Part shown: positions 1 through 7,517 of the stretch, in pieces | Numbering within the stretch: the stretch's first letter is position 1 | How the letters are laid out: every line of letters starts with the position of its first letter | Assembly (NCBI GenBank): GCA_964396385.1 | Contig: CAYNFH010000049.1 | Span: 1-30,127, forward strand | From: CAYNFH01 sp964396385 | GTDB lineage: Bacteria; Armatimonadota; Chthonomonadetes; Chthonomonadales; CAJBBX01 | Length of the DNA: 30,127 nucleotides | Reading direction: 5' to 3' | Notes under the pieces: model-generated | Seen by the model: only the letters and a program-made list of their open reading frames with translations | The model's database searches: none | Told to the model about the DNA's origin: nothing | Translations under genes and position numbers: made by a program

Positions 1-1821
1 CCGGACACCCATGGCGGGTTCGACGCGGATCCGGTCCGCCACCAGACACACGCGACGATCATCCAGCAGCTCGATGGCCTCACTGGATTCACACACGGCT
101 CCAACGGTGCGCCCGGGTATCAGAACTGGCCCAGCGCCGAGAGTATTATTCACCAGCAGATGCATATCACCGCCATGCGGCGGGCCTATGACGGCGGACT
201 GCGGCTGATGATAGCCTCTGTCGCCGACAACCAGATGCTCTCCGACCTCTGGAGCAAGATCGGTTTCAACCTTTTCGGCAACGACGTACCGAAGGTAGAC
301 CCCAACTTCGATTACGAGTCCGCCAAGCGGCAGATAGGCTTCATCCGGAACCTGGCGGCGGCAAACAGCTCCTGGATGGAGGTCGTGGAGAGCGCCGCAC
401 AGGCGCGGCAGGCCATCGCCGCCAACAAGCTGGCGATCATCCTCAGCCTGGAAATGGACTCACTCACTTCCGGTCAGATGCTGAACCTGGTGCAGCACTA
501 CGGTGTCCGCCATATCATCCCCATCCACCTGGTCAATAACTCGTTTGGCGGCACGGCCGTATATGTCGACCTCTTCAACGCAAGCAATAAGTACCTGAAC
601 GGCTCCTTCTACCGCATTACTCCGGACACGGACCTGACCTTCCGCTTGAGTCGCCCCTCCGTCCTCGCCAAGGGGCCGGTGGGCGCGATAATCCCTCAGC
701 CCGTGAGCGATGCCGAATTCAACGCCCTGGGCTATAACACCGGTCCGGGCGGACAGCGCAACGTATTGGGTCTGAACCAGAGCGAGCTGCTCAAGCTGAT
801 GAAGGCCGGCGTCCTGCTGGACGTGGCGCATATGTCCCAGAACTCCACGGAGCAGGCGCTGAGGCTGGCGGAGCAGCATGGCTATCCGCTAATGGACTCT
901 CATACCGGGCTCCGGCAGCCGGGAGAAAAGGGCTTCAGCGAGCGGGACCTGATGCGTAGCCATGCCGAGCGCCTCGCCAGGCTAGGAGGTGTGATCGGGC
1001 TGGGAACCGAAGGTGGGGCCAAGGAGCGCCAGATGCTGGACGAGAAGGGCTCTCCACTGGTCTACTTCAAAGGGGGAAACGTTCAGGACTGGACGCGGCC
1101 CCTCCCGGCGGTATCCGGCCCGGACGGCACGCGCCTGCTCTACACGATGCGAGCGACCTTCACCACCGACGACGACAATCTGGACGGCGGTGGCAACAAT
1201 GCCGACGTGCTCATCGGCCTGCGCAACGGGCAGAAGCTGGCGTTTCGGAACATCAATAAGGGGCAGGAGTGGGCCAACGGCACAGTTCATGAAGTGGACT
1301 TCCCGTTACCTCGTGGAACGCGCCGCAACGAGGTCGCGACCTTCACCGTGGAGACCAACATGCAGGGCGGTCTCTTTGGGAAGAACTGGAAGGTGAAGGA
1401 GATCCAGGTCGTGGGAAGGGACATCGAGCAGGACACGGTGGGCCAATTCGTGTCGGACTATAGGGACGCCCTGGGGGTCATGAAGGGTTCAGGCGGCATC
1501 GGGCTGGGGACGGACATGAACGGCTTCGCACCGCAGATCCCCTTCGCGGCTGAAGACGCATCCTATCCCATCACCGTGGCAGAGCACGTAGGAACACCGC
1601 CACAGGGTTACCATCCCCCGTCGCTGGCCAGGTGCCAGCTAGGCTCCCGCACGTACGACTTCCAGCATGATGGCCTGGCGCACTACGGGATGCTTCCGGA
1701 TTTCATCGCGACCATGGAGCGCGTGCCCAACTCCCAGCAGACGCTCCAGACGCTCTTCCGCTCCGCCAATGACGTGGTCGTGATGTGGGAGAAGACCGAG
1801 GCGGCTGCCAGGAAGCTATAG
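1..1821 (+). CDS. Membrane dipeptidase-like hydrolase, peptidase family M19 (5' partial)
   Basis: The frame is open from base 1, so the N-terminus lies outside the window; the internal ATG at 160 is not the real start. Counting base 1 as residue 1, M19 landmarks are visible. DVAHMS (zinc-ligand type His277) and DSHTG (His301) match the two histidines of the renal-dipeptidase fold, IGLGTEGG follows, and GLGTDMNGF (Asp505) matches the C-terminal catalytic Asp. M19 enzymes are TIM-barrel zinc peptidases that cleave dipeptides, usually with a D residue or lactam in the second position. Between the barrel halves, at about residues 375-476, sits an extra beta-rich domain with a TTDDDNLDGGGNNADV loop. 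It resembles small carbohydrate-binding-like modules seen in actinobacterial secreted hydrolases and suggests an exported enzyme. The TAG stop is the end of a GCTATAG heptamer that starts a repeat element. The family call is firm; the substrate is unknown. Confidence 0.85.
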   Translation, partial: PDTHGGFDADPVRHQTHATIIQQLDGLTGFTHGSNGAPGYQNWPSAESIIHQQMHITAMRRAYDGGLRLMIASVADNQMLSDLWSKIGFNLFGNDVPKVDPNFDYESAKRQIGFIRNLAAANSSWMEVVESAAQARQAIAANKLAIILSLEMDSLTSGQMLNLVQHYGVRHIIPIHLVNNSFGGTAVYVDLFNASNKYLNGSFYRITPDTDLTFRLSRPSVLAKGPVGAIIPQPVSDAEFNALGYNTGPGGQRNVLGLNQSELLKLMKAGVLLDVAHMSQNSTEQALRLAEQHGYPLMDSHTGLRQPGEKGFSERDLMRSHAERLARLGGVIGLGTEGGAKERQMLDEKGSPLVYFKGGNVQDWTRPLPAVSGPDGTRLLYTMRATFTTDDDNLDGGGNNADVLIGLRNGQKLAFRNINKGQEWANGTVHEVDFPLPRGTRRNEVATFTVETNMQGGLFGKNWKVKEIQVVGRDIEQDTVGQFVSDYRDALGVMKGSGGIGLGTDMNGFAPQIPFAAEDASYPITVAEHVGTPPQGYHPPSLARCQLGSRTYDFQHDGLAHYGMLPDFIATMERVPNSQQTLQTLFRSANDVVVMWEKTEAAARKL

Positions 1822-1932
1822 GCTATAGGGAACAGGTTACAGGGGCCGGACTCTTGGCGCGCTTCGCTCGACTAGTCCGACTCCGCACCCTGTCCCCTGT
1901 AACCTGTCACCCTTCTTCCGGGACCTTCAACC
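1813..1932. repeat. STRR-like inverted heptamer element 1
   Basis: Left arm heptamers GCTATAG GCTATAG GGAACAG GTTACAG face right arm heptamers TGTCCCC TGTAACC TGTCACC, so the arms are inverted (GGTTACAGGGG against CCCCTGTAACC) around a spacer with GGCGCGCTTCGCTCG. It is followed by CCGGGACCTTCAACC, the same tail seen in the element at 13913. The M19 stop codon lies in its first units, and the stop of the opposite-strand small ORF lies in its right arm. It may act as a bidirectional terminator hairpin. Confidence 0.75.
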
Positions 1933-2107
1933 TGACTTCCGCAAAGAAGATCGGCCGGTAGTATATTGCAACCATAGGCGCATGCTGCCGGGTCTCGGCC
2001 CAGTGGAGGGGACAGAGATACGCGTACGCGTCGTCGGCCATGGGCGGGTAGTAGGCCCAACGCGCGTCGCACATGCAGCCCGGCACGGAACAAGGGGTAA
2101 TCTGCAC
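1907..2107 (-). CDS. Small Cys/His-rich protein, possible zinc finger
   Basis: An ORF of 66 residues. I chose the GTG at 2107 because AGGTGG lies five bases upstream; an upstream in-frame GTG at 2167 has no ribosome site. Near the N-terminus is PCSVPGC, then CD, and about 25 residues later LCPLHW. This C-x5-C ... C-x2-H arrangement is typical of small zinc-binding treble-clef-like proteins. The rest is aromatic and hydrophobic, including YYRPIFF. No family is recognised. The C-terminus and stop lie inside a repeat element, so the last residues may be a by-product of insertion. It is divergent to the cysteine synthase, whose start is about 145 bases away. It could be spurious, but the Cys/His pattern is hard to get by chance in an antisense frame. 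Confidence 0.5.
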   Translation of the reverse strand: MQITPCSVPGCMCDARWAYYPPMADDAYAYLCPLHWAETRQHAPMVAIYYRPIFFAEVRLKVPEEG

Positions 2108-2251
2108 AGGCCCACCTGAACGTCTGGAGTGGCGCGGGTGCCGGATGCCGTCGGGGGTACGGCCCACGCCCGTGCAAGTCTAGTCTTCCTTTGCCCGCCT
2201 GTCAATGTCGACATCCGGCGGTTGACGGATGACAGTGGACGGTCATATACT

Positions 2252-3178
2252 ATGCGAATTGCCAAGGACGTTACGCAGCTCATCGGCAACACCCCGCTGG
2301 TCCAGCTCAACCACGTCACGGAGGGCATCCCCGCCACTATCACGGCCAAGCTGGAGTACTTCAATCCCCTCTCCAGCGTGAAGGACCGGATTGGCGTTGC
2401 GATGGTGGATGCGGCGGAGCGAGAGGGGCGGATCGAGCCGGACACCATCATTCTGGAGCCTACCAGCGGCAACACCGGAATCGCCCTCGCCTTCGTCTGC
2501 GCCGCCCGAAGGTACCGCTGCGCCATCGTGATGCCGGACACTATGTCGCGGGAGCGGCGTGGCATCCTCAAGGCGCTGGGCGCGGAGCTCATCGTCACGC
2601 CCGCGGTAGAGGGGTTCGAGGGAACCATGCGGGTGGCGCTGGAGATGGCGGAGAGCGATCCCCGCTACCTTATCCTCCAGCAGTTCGAGAACCCCGCCAA
2701 CCCGGAGATCCACCGCCGGACTACGGCCGAGGAGATCTGGAATGACACAGACGGTCAGGTGGACGTGCTGGTGGCGGGCGTGGGCACCGGCGGCACCATC
2801 ACCGGCGTGGGTGAGGTGATCAAGGCGCGCAAGCCGGGCTTCCAGTGCATCGCCGTGGAGCCGGCTACCTCGCCCATGCTCTCCGAAGGTCGGTGCGGCC
2901 CGACGCAGATCCAGGGCCTGGGCGCGCCCTTCGTGCCTCCAGTGCTCAATCGTGACGTGATCGATGAGATCATCACCGTAGAGAACGAGGAGGCGCTAGA
3001 GATGGCGCGGCGGCTGGCGCGCGAGGAGGGCGTGTTTGCCGGAATCTCCAGCGGGGCGGCGGTGCATGCCGCCCTGGAGATAGCGCGCAGGCCGGAGAGC
3101 GCCGGCAAGCTCTTCGTGGTGATCATCCCCTCCACGGGCGAGCGGTACCTCAGCACGCCGGCCTATGCGTTCCTTTGA
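2252..3178 (+). CDS. cysK: Cysteine synthase (O-acetylserine sulfhydrylase), PLP-dependent
   Basis: 308 residues, the usual length for CysK/CysM. It catalyses O-acetylserine plus sulfide to cysteine plus acetate in the cytoplasm. Visible landmarks are the N-terminal IGNTPLVQL, the PLP lysine in NPLSSVKDR (Lys44), the substrate loop PTSGNTG, the phosphate cup GTGGTITG, and the C-terminal SSGAA that contacts the PLP ring nitrogen. I took the ATG at 2252 (MRIAKDVTQ), which aligns with family N-termini; the frame stays open upstream to 2129, but that stretch does not look like protein. The ribosome site is weak (GTGGACGG). The gene stands alone, with no serine acetyltransferase or sulfate-reduction genes nearby. 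CysK and CysM cannot be separated by eye; a cystathionine beta-synthase-like role is less likely at this length. Confidence 0.92.
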   Translation: MRIAKDVTQLIGNTPLVQLNHVTEGIPATITAKLEYFNPLSSVKDRIGVAMVDAAEREGRIEPDTIILEPTSGNTGIALAFVCAARRYRCAIVMPDTMSRERRGILKALGAELIVTPAVEGFEGTMRVALEMAESDPRYLILQQFENPANPEIHRRTTAEEIWNDTDGQVDVLVAGVGTGGTITGVGEVIKARKPGFQCIAVEPATSPMLSEGRCGPTQIQGLGAPFVPPVLNRDVIDEIITVENEEALEMARRLAREEGVFAGISSGAAVHAALEIARRPESAGKLFVVIIPSTGERYLSTPAYAFL

Positions 3179-3179
3179 T

Positions 3180-3277
3180 GAAGTAAATGGGTGTACCTTC
3201 CCCAGACCCCCCCAAGCATTGAGGGCCGGGGGCCTCAGGGCGTACACCCATTTATTCATTTACTCATTTACTCCGCT
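3180..3277. repeat. STRR-like inverted octamer element 2, between convergent genes
   Basis: AGTAAATGGGTGTAC on the left is matched by GTACACCCATTTATT on the right, followed by two octamers TCATTTAC TCATTTAC. The middle holds a C7 run and GGGCCGGGGGCC. It fills the gap between the cysteine synthase stop and the Hsp20 stop, so the stem could terminate both transcripts. Confidence 0.7.
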
Positions 3278-3278
3278 A

Positions 3279-3794
3279 CTACTTGCCGCCCTGCACGTTC
3301 ACCTTGACGGTCTTTGATCGGGCGCGCTCCGACTTCGGGATCTGGAGCTCCAGAACGCCGTTGCGGAAGGTTGCCGTGATCTGGTTCGGATCGATCTCCG
3401 AGGGCAGCGTGTAGGTGGCGTTGAACCGCGCGGTCCCCGTGACGCGTCCGGCGCCGTGGCGGGTCGCCTTCTCATTCTGGAAGAGCGGCTGCCGCTCACC
3501 GCTGATAGTGAGCGTGTCGTTGGTCGCCTCCACGTTGATCTGGTCCCGGGTGTAGCCCGGGAGCGAAGCGTGGACAAACACCTTGTCCTCGGTCTCGTGG
3601 ATGTCGATGTCCGGCTCCATCGCGCTCAGCTCGCTCGGGATCATCTGCGAGAGGGGCGTGTAGCCGAACGCGCGGGTGAACAGGTCATCCATCTGACTGC
3701 GGAGCGATGCGAACTCGTCCCAGGGAGTCCAGCGCGTCATGCCCGCATCTTTGCGGCGGGCCAAAGCCGTGTTCTGAGGGTTGTTCTGAGCCAT
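3279..3794 (-). CDS. Hsp20/alpha-crystallin small heat-shock protein
   Basis: Read from the ATG at 3794 this is 171 residues, with a strong AGGAGG (3804-3809) eight to nine bases upstream. Hsp20 proteins are ATP-independent cytoplasmic holdases that form oligomers. The N-terminal arm has the typical TRWTPWDEFASLRSQMDDLF amphipathic stretch. The alpha-crystallin domain follows with DIDIHETEDKVFVHASLPGY, the TISGER strand and FNATYTLPSEID. It ends with FRNGVLELQIPKSE, the conserved G-V-L-x-(I/L/V)-x-(I/L/V)-P signature. The frame has no stop codon upstream until the secreted LTXXQ ORF starts at 4724, so the same protein could also be made as the C-terminal part of a fusion. The ribosome site at 3804 argues that it is at least also made alone. 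Confidence 0.9.
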   Translation of the reverse strand: MAQNNPQNTALARRKDAGMTRWTPWDEFASLRSQMDDLFTRAFGYTPLSQMIPSELSAMEPDIDIHETEDKVFVHASLPGYTRDQINVEATNDTLTISGERQPLFQNEKATRHGAGRVTGTARFNATYTLPSEIDPNQITATFRNGVLELQIPKSERARSKTVKVNVQGGK

Positions 3795-4724
3795 TGTTCC
3801 AAACCTCCTGACTGAATAGGTGGTCGTTGGATCAGTACCCACAGGTACTTCCTGTAGAATTACGGCACAGCCCCTAAGCCAAGGTTCCCGCCACTTTAGA
3901 TTGCGGTGACTCGACACCGCTTTCTCTGTAGCTCTCCCCAGAACGGAACACAGAGCGCTGTAGGGGCCGGGCGGCCGCTCCTCCGGATGCGCCTTCAAGT
4001 ACTGCTCGATCTGCGCCTTCTGCGCGGGCGTCAGCACGGCCTGAGCCTGCTGTCGGGCAGCCATCATCGCCCCGAAGCCGCCAGGGCCGCCGAAAATCCC
4101 GGGGGGCCCTCCTGGTCCACCTGGTCCGCCCATACGGGGACCACGCGGGCCACCCATCGGGGGACCACCCATCCGAGGGCCTCCTGGACCGCCCGGCCCG
4201 CCCGGTCCGGGCATGCTCTGCGCAAGCTGCTGGAGTTTGGCGTGCTGCGCGGCCGTCAGGTGGATGCGGCCGTACAATCCGACGGGGATTCCGGCCAGCC
4301 GGTAGATGCGCAGCTCGCCGCGCGCGGCCTGCAGCTTCGCCTTCTGCGGCGGCGTGAGCAGCGCCTCGATCTGCTGGTTGGCCTTCTGGTTGGCGTCCCG
4401 CATCTGCTGGAACATGGCGGGATTAGGCGGCGCGCCGGGCTGAGGGCGCATGCCGGCGAACTGCTTCCGGAAAGCCTCGTGGATCTGCGTGATCTTCGCG
4501 CGCTGAGCCGGGTTCAGGTGCGCCATCGCGTCGAGCGCCTGGACCGGGATCATGGCGAGAGACATCCCCCGGCCGCCCCGGCCCCCACCGGGACCCCTGC
4601 CGAACCCGCCGGGCGGACCGCCGGGGGGTCCCTGGCTGAGGGCTGGAGACGCGAAGAGCAAGCATCCGCCCAGGCAGGCGGCGGCTGCCGCGCCCATTCG
4701 CAGGCGGTTCATAGATAATCGCAT
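3279..4724 (-). CDS. Secreted LTXXQ (Spy/CpxP-like) Gly/Pro-rich protein, frame continuous with Hsp20
   Basis: The ATG at 4724 has a strong GAGGAGG nine bases upstream. The N-terminus is a Sec signal peptide (MRLSMNRLRM, hydrophobic AAAAACLGG, then SPALSQ). After a Gly/Pro/Arg linker come four LTxxQ-type helices: LNPAQRAKI, LTPPQKAKL, LTAAQHAKL and LTPAQKAQI. This is the signature of the Spy/CpxP periplasmic chaperone and stress-sensor family. A PGGPGG/MGGP low-complexity tract separates the third and fourth. Homology appears to end near base 3960. The following stretch of about 55 codons (to 3795) does not look like protein, yet has no stop in this frame and runs into the complete Hsp20. Either a stop was lost, the assembly has an error, or a signal-bearing fusion is made. 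Confidence 0.65.
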   Translation of the reverse strand: MRLSMNRLRMGAAAAACLGGCLLFASPALSQGPPGGPPGGFGRGPGGGRGGRGMSLAMIPVQALDAMAHLNPAQRAKITQIHEAFRKQFAGMRPQPGAPPNPAMFQQMRDANQKANQQIEALLTPPQKAKLQAARGELRIYRLAGIPVGLYGRIHLTAAQHAKLQQLAQSMPGPGGPGGPGGPRMGGPPMGGPRGPRMGGPGGPGGPPGIFGGPGGFGAMMAARQQAQAVLTPAQKAQIEQYLKAHPEERPPGPYSALCSVLGRATEKAVSSHRNLKWREPWLRGCAVILQEVPVGTDPTTTYSVRRFGTMAQNNPQNTALARRKDAGMTRWTPWDEFASLRSQMDDLFTRAFGYTPLSQMIPSELSAMEPDIDIHETEDKVFVHASLPGYTRDQINVEATNDTLTISGERQPLFQNEKATRHGAGRVTGTARFNATYTLPSEIDPNQITATFRNGVLELQIPKSERARSKTVKVNVQGGK

Positions 4725-4803
4725 GGTCGTTAGACCTCCTCTAAAGGAATTCGACGCCTGTGTCGTCTTCCTCGCAACACGCGTCTGCAGGCTGGGCATG
4801 CAG

Positions 4804-4821
4804 GGACAACCCCCATTGTCC
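4804..4821. promoter_or_regulatory. Short inverted repeat in the divergent LTXXQ / GS-like intergenic region
   Basis: GGACAA-CCCCCA-TTGTCC is a perfect 6-bp dyad in the 170-base gap between the divergent starts at 4724 and 4895. It could be an operator for either gene. No convincing -35/-10 pair was seen beside it. Confidence 0.25.
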
Positions 4822-4894
4822 GCGAATCCGGGCCATACCAACTATCGACTTCCGTAACCCGGCCAGGGGTGGGCGGAGATAACTCTCTATCCTC

Positions 4895-6250
4895 ATGGAA
4901 AATACCGCAATCGAGCAGTTCCTGGATACGCACCAGGCCCAGCGAGTGCAGGTGGGCGGGCTGGACCTGGACGGCGTGCTGCGCGGCAAGAGCATCTCCC
5001 GGGAGAAGTTCCTCTCCGCGGCGGAGGACGGTTTCGGCTTCTGCGACGTGATCTTCGGCTGGGACTGCGCCGACGAGCTGTACGACCAGGGCCGCTTCAC
5101 CGGCTGGCACACCGGCTTTCCGGACCTGTTTGCGCGGCTCGATACGGACACGCTGCGTCCCCTGCCCTGGCAGCGGGGCGACGCGCTCTGCCTGGCGGAC
5201 TTCTACCTGAACGATGGTACGCCGCTGCCGTTCTGTCCGCGCGGCGTGCTGAAACGAGTCGTTGAGCGAGCGGTGAGCCTCGGCTATACGCCGCGCGTGG
5301 CGGTGGAGTATGAGTTCGTACTATTCGCGGAGTCGGTGGATTCCGCGGAGGCCCGGCGGTTTCGGGACCTGGCAACGGAATCGCCGGGCAACTTCTGCTA
5401 CAGCCTCCTCCGCTCCGGCGCTCGCGCCGACTTCGTGCACGACATCCTGTGCGCGCTGGAGAGGCTCGAGGTGCCGGTGGAGGGGCTGCACACAGAATCC
5501 GGTCCCGGGATGTTCGAGGCCGCCATCCAGTATAGCGGCGCCGTGGAAGCCGCGGACCGTGCCGCCCTCTTCAAGTTGGCCGTGAAACAGGTGGCTCGCC
5601 AGCATGGGATGCTGGCCAGCTTCATGGCGAAGTGGGACCCGCGCTACCAGGGGTGCGGAGGGCACATCCACCAGAGTCTGCTGGATGCCGGCGGCCACAA
5701 CACCTTTGCCTCCTCGAGAGATCGGACGGAGCCATCCGAGACGGCGCGCCGCTTTCTGGCTGGCCAGCAGCGCTGCCTGCCGGAGTGGCTCGCCATGCTC
5801 TGCCCCACCATCAACTCCTACAAGCGGCTGGTGCCGGGCCTCTTCGCGCCCACCACGGCCACCTGGGGGCGGGAGAACCGCACCGGTGCATTGCGGTTCA
5901 TCCCCGCCACCTCGCCCAGGGCGAGCCGCGTGGAGACCCGCGTGGTGGGGGCCGACGCCTGCCCGCACCTGGCCATCGCCGCCTCGCTCGCGGCGGGGCT
6001 TTACGGCATCGAGCACGAGCTGGAGCCCACCGCGCCCACCACGTCCAACGCCTACGACGATACCGGCGCGGATCCCCTCTCCCGAACGCTGGAGGAAGCT
6101 ACGGAGCGCTTCAAGGCCAGCGAAACGGCGCGGCAGGTGTTTGGAGATGAGCTGGTGGACCACTACGCCATGACCCGCGAGTGGGAGTGCCGCCAGTTCC
6201 AGAAGGCAGTTACGGACTGGGAGTTGCGGAGATATCTGGAAATCATATGA
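4895..6250 (+). CDS. Glutamine synthetase-family ligase (possible gamma-glutamyl-amine synthetase)
   Basis: 451 residues with the full glutamine synthetase fold. The N-terminal beta-grasp has LDGVLRGKSIS. The catalytic domain has VEYEF (metal-binding Glu138 and Glu140), SGPGMFE (Glu208), GCGGHIHQS (ammonia and ATP site His257 and His259), NSYKRLVPG, and the WGRENRTGALR arginine cluster. The fold joins glutamate to an amine using ATP. In this subfamily (PuuA, IpuC and relatives) the acceptor is often a polyamine or alkylamine rather than ammonia. It lacks the typical GlnA C-terminus with an adenylylation tyrosine. Its stop overlaps the next start by four bases (ATGA), coupling it to an iron alcohol dehydrogenase. 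That partnership fits amine or amino-alcohol catabolism better than nitrogen assimilation, but the substrate is inferred. Confidence 0.8.
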   Translation: MENTAIEQFLDTHQAQRVQVGGLDLDGVLRGKSISREKFLSAAEDGFGFCDVIFGWDCADELYDQGRFTGWHTGFPDLFARLDTDTLRPLPWQRGDALCLADFYLNDGTPLPFCPRGVLKRVVERAVSLGYTPRVAVEYEFVLFAESVDSAEARRFRDLATESPGNFCYSLLRSGARADFVHDILCALERLEVPVEGLHTESGPGMFEAAIQYSGAVEAADRAALFKLAVKQVARQHGMLASFMAKWDPRYQGCGGHIHQSLLDAGGHNTFASSRDRTEPSETARRFLAGQQRCLPEWLAMLCPTINSYKRLVPGLFAPTTATWGRENRTGALRFIPATSPRASRVETRVVGADACPHLAIAASLAAGLYGIEHELEPTAPTTSNAYDDTGADPLSRTLEEATERFKASETARQVFGDELVDHYAMTREWECRQFQKAVTDWELRRYLEII

Positions 6251-7383
6251 TTAGCAGATTTGCATTTCCAACGAACATCGTCTTCGGGCCCGGCGCGGTG
6301 CGCGAGGTGGGCGGGCTGGCCCTGGGACTGGGCGCGCGCAAGCCGCTCATCGTCACCGATCCCGGTGTGGCAAAGGCCGGACTGGTCGCGCCCGTTCAGG
6401 CATCGCTCGGGGACGTCGGGCTGTCGTGCGCCGTCTTTCAGGGCGTGGATCCCAACCCCACGGAGGCAAACGTGGAGGCCGGACTCGAGGTGTTTCGCCG
6501 GGAGGGGTGTGACCTCATTGTAGCGGTTGGCGGCGGCAGCGCGCTGGATACCGGCAAGGCGATCCGGCTGCGCGCCACCCACGACGGCCCCTTCGAGCAG
6601 TACGACGACAACATCGGCGGCGATAAGCTGATCCGCAACGACATGCCGCCTATGATCGCCGTCGCCACCACGGCCGGCACGGGCAGCGACGTGGGCCGCA
6701 GCGCCGTGATCACTTGCCGCGCCACGGACCGCAAGACGGTCTTCTTCAGCCCGTTCCTCATGCCCAACTACGCCGTGGCGGACCCGGAGCTCACCGTCGT
6801 GATGCCGCCGCGGATCACCGCCGCTACCGGCATGGACGCGCTCACCCACTGCGTGGAGGCGTATCTGGCCAGGCCGTACCACCCGATGGCGGACGCCATC
6901 GCGCTGGGCGGCATCCGGCTCTGCAACAAGAGCCTGCGGCGTGCCGTGGAGAAGGGCACGGACCTGGAGGCGCGCGGGGACATGATGATGGCAGCCATGA
7001 TGGGCGCAACAGCGTTCCAGAAGGGTCTGGGGGTGGTCCACTCGCTGGCGCACCCGCTCTCCACCATCGCCGGGATGCACCATGGCACCGCCAATGCGGT
7101 GCTGCTGCCGCCCGTTCTGGAGTTCAACGCCCCCGCCGTCCCGGACCGTCTGGCCGACATCGCGGGGGTGCTGGACCTGCCCCGCACTCCGCAGGCGCTG
7201 GTCCAATGGGTGAGAGAGCTGAATCAGGCACTGGGAATCCTACCGCGCCTGAGCGAGTACGGAGTGACGGCGGAGATGATCCCGGGCTTGGTGGAAAAGG
7301 CCCTCCAGGACGGCTGCCACGTAAACAATCCCCGCCCCGCGAGCCCCGACGATATGCGGCGGTTGTATGAGGAGGCGATGTGA
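6247..7383 (+). CDS. Iron-containing alcohol dehydrogenase, NAD(P)-dependent
   Basis: 378 residues starting at the ATG that overlaps the preceding stop. It belongs to the group III (FucO/AdhB/1,3-propanediol dehydrogenase) family. The N-terminal Rossmann part has VFGPGAVREV and GGGSALDTGKAI (GGGS at 95-98, Asp101). The C-terminal helical domain carries the metal set Asp197 and His201 (GMDALTH), His265 (VHSLAHP) and His279 (MHHGTANA), with the 4/64/14 spacing expected from FucO. It interconverts an alcohol and aldehyde with NAD(P)H. Coupling to a gamma-glutamyl ligase-like gene suggests that the substrate is an aldehyde or alcohol derived from an amine or its glutamyl conjugate. No aldehyde dehydrogenase or gamma-glutamyl hydrolase lies next to it. 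Confidence 0.88.
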   Translation: MISRFAFPTNIVFGPGAVREVGGLALGLGARKPLIVTDPGVAKAGLVAPVQASLGDVGLSCAVFQGVDPNPTEANVEAGLEVFRREGCDLIVAVGGGSALDTGKAIRLRATHDGPFEQYDDNIGGDKLIRNDMPPMIAVATTAGTGSDVGRSAVITCRATDRKTVFFSPFLMPNYAVADPELTVVMPPRITAATGMDALTHCVEAYLARPYHPMADAIALGGIRLCNKSLRRAVEKGTDLEARGDMMMAAMMGATAFQKGLGVVHSLAHPLSTIAGMHHGTANAVLLPPVLEFNAPAVPDRLADIAGVLDLPRTPQALVQWVRELNQALGILPRLSEYGVTAEMIPGLVEKALQDGCHVNNPRPASPDDMRRLYEEAM

Positions 7384-7416
7384 CGCGCCTTGCCCCTCCA
7401 CACTCCGCCGGGCCAA

Positions 7417-7510
7417 AACCCCGGTCCTGTTGAAAGTGAACCCGGCTTGCGCCGACTCAACAGCCCGAAGGGGTTTCCCTCCAATAGCCCGGCGGCTTTA
7501 GCCCCGGGCG
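7417..7510. repeat. Repeat-like stem-loop block and probable terminator between convergent genes
   Basis: The gap between the two convergent stops holds a short inverted motif (GTTGA...TCAAC around 7430-7462). After it comes a hairpin at 7487-7509, GCCCGG-c-GGC / TTTA / GCC-CCGGGC. The TTTA loop and GC arms recall the second hairpin of the 98-bp repeats at 16883 and 23679. It probably ends both transcripts. Confidence 0.5.
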
Positions 7511-7517
7511 AAAGCGG

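Noticed and set aside
5321..7206. Long minus-strand ORFs (280 and 347 codons) opposite the ligase and dehydrogenase genes
   Set aside because: The plus-strand frames carry complete catalytic motifs. The reverse frames have low-complexity His/Arg/Gly composition typical of GC-rich shadows.
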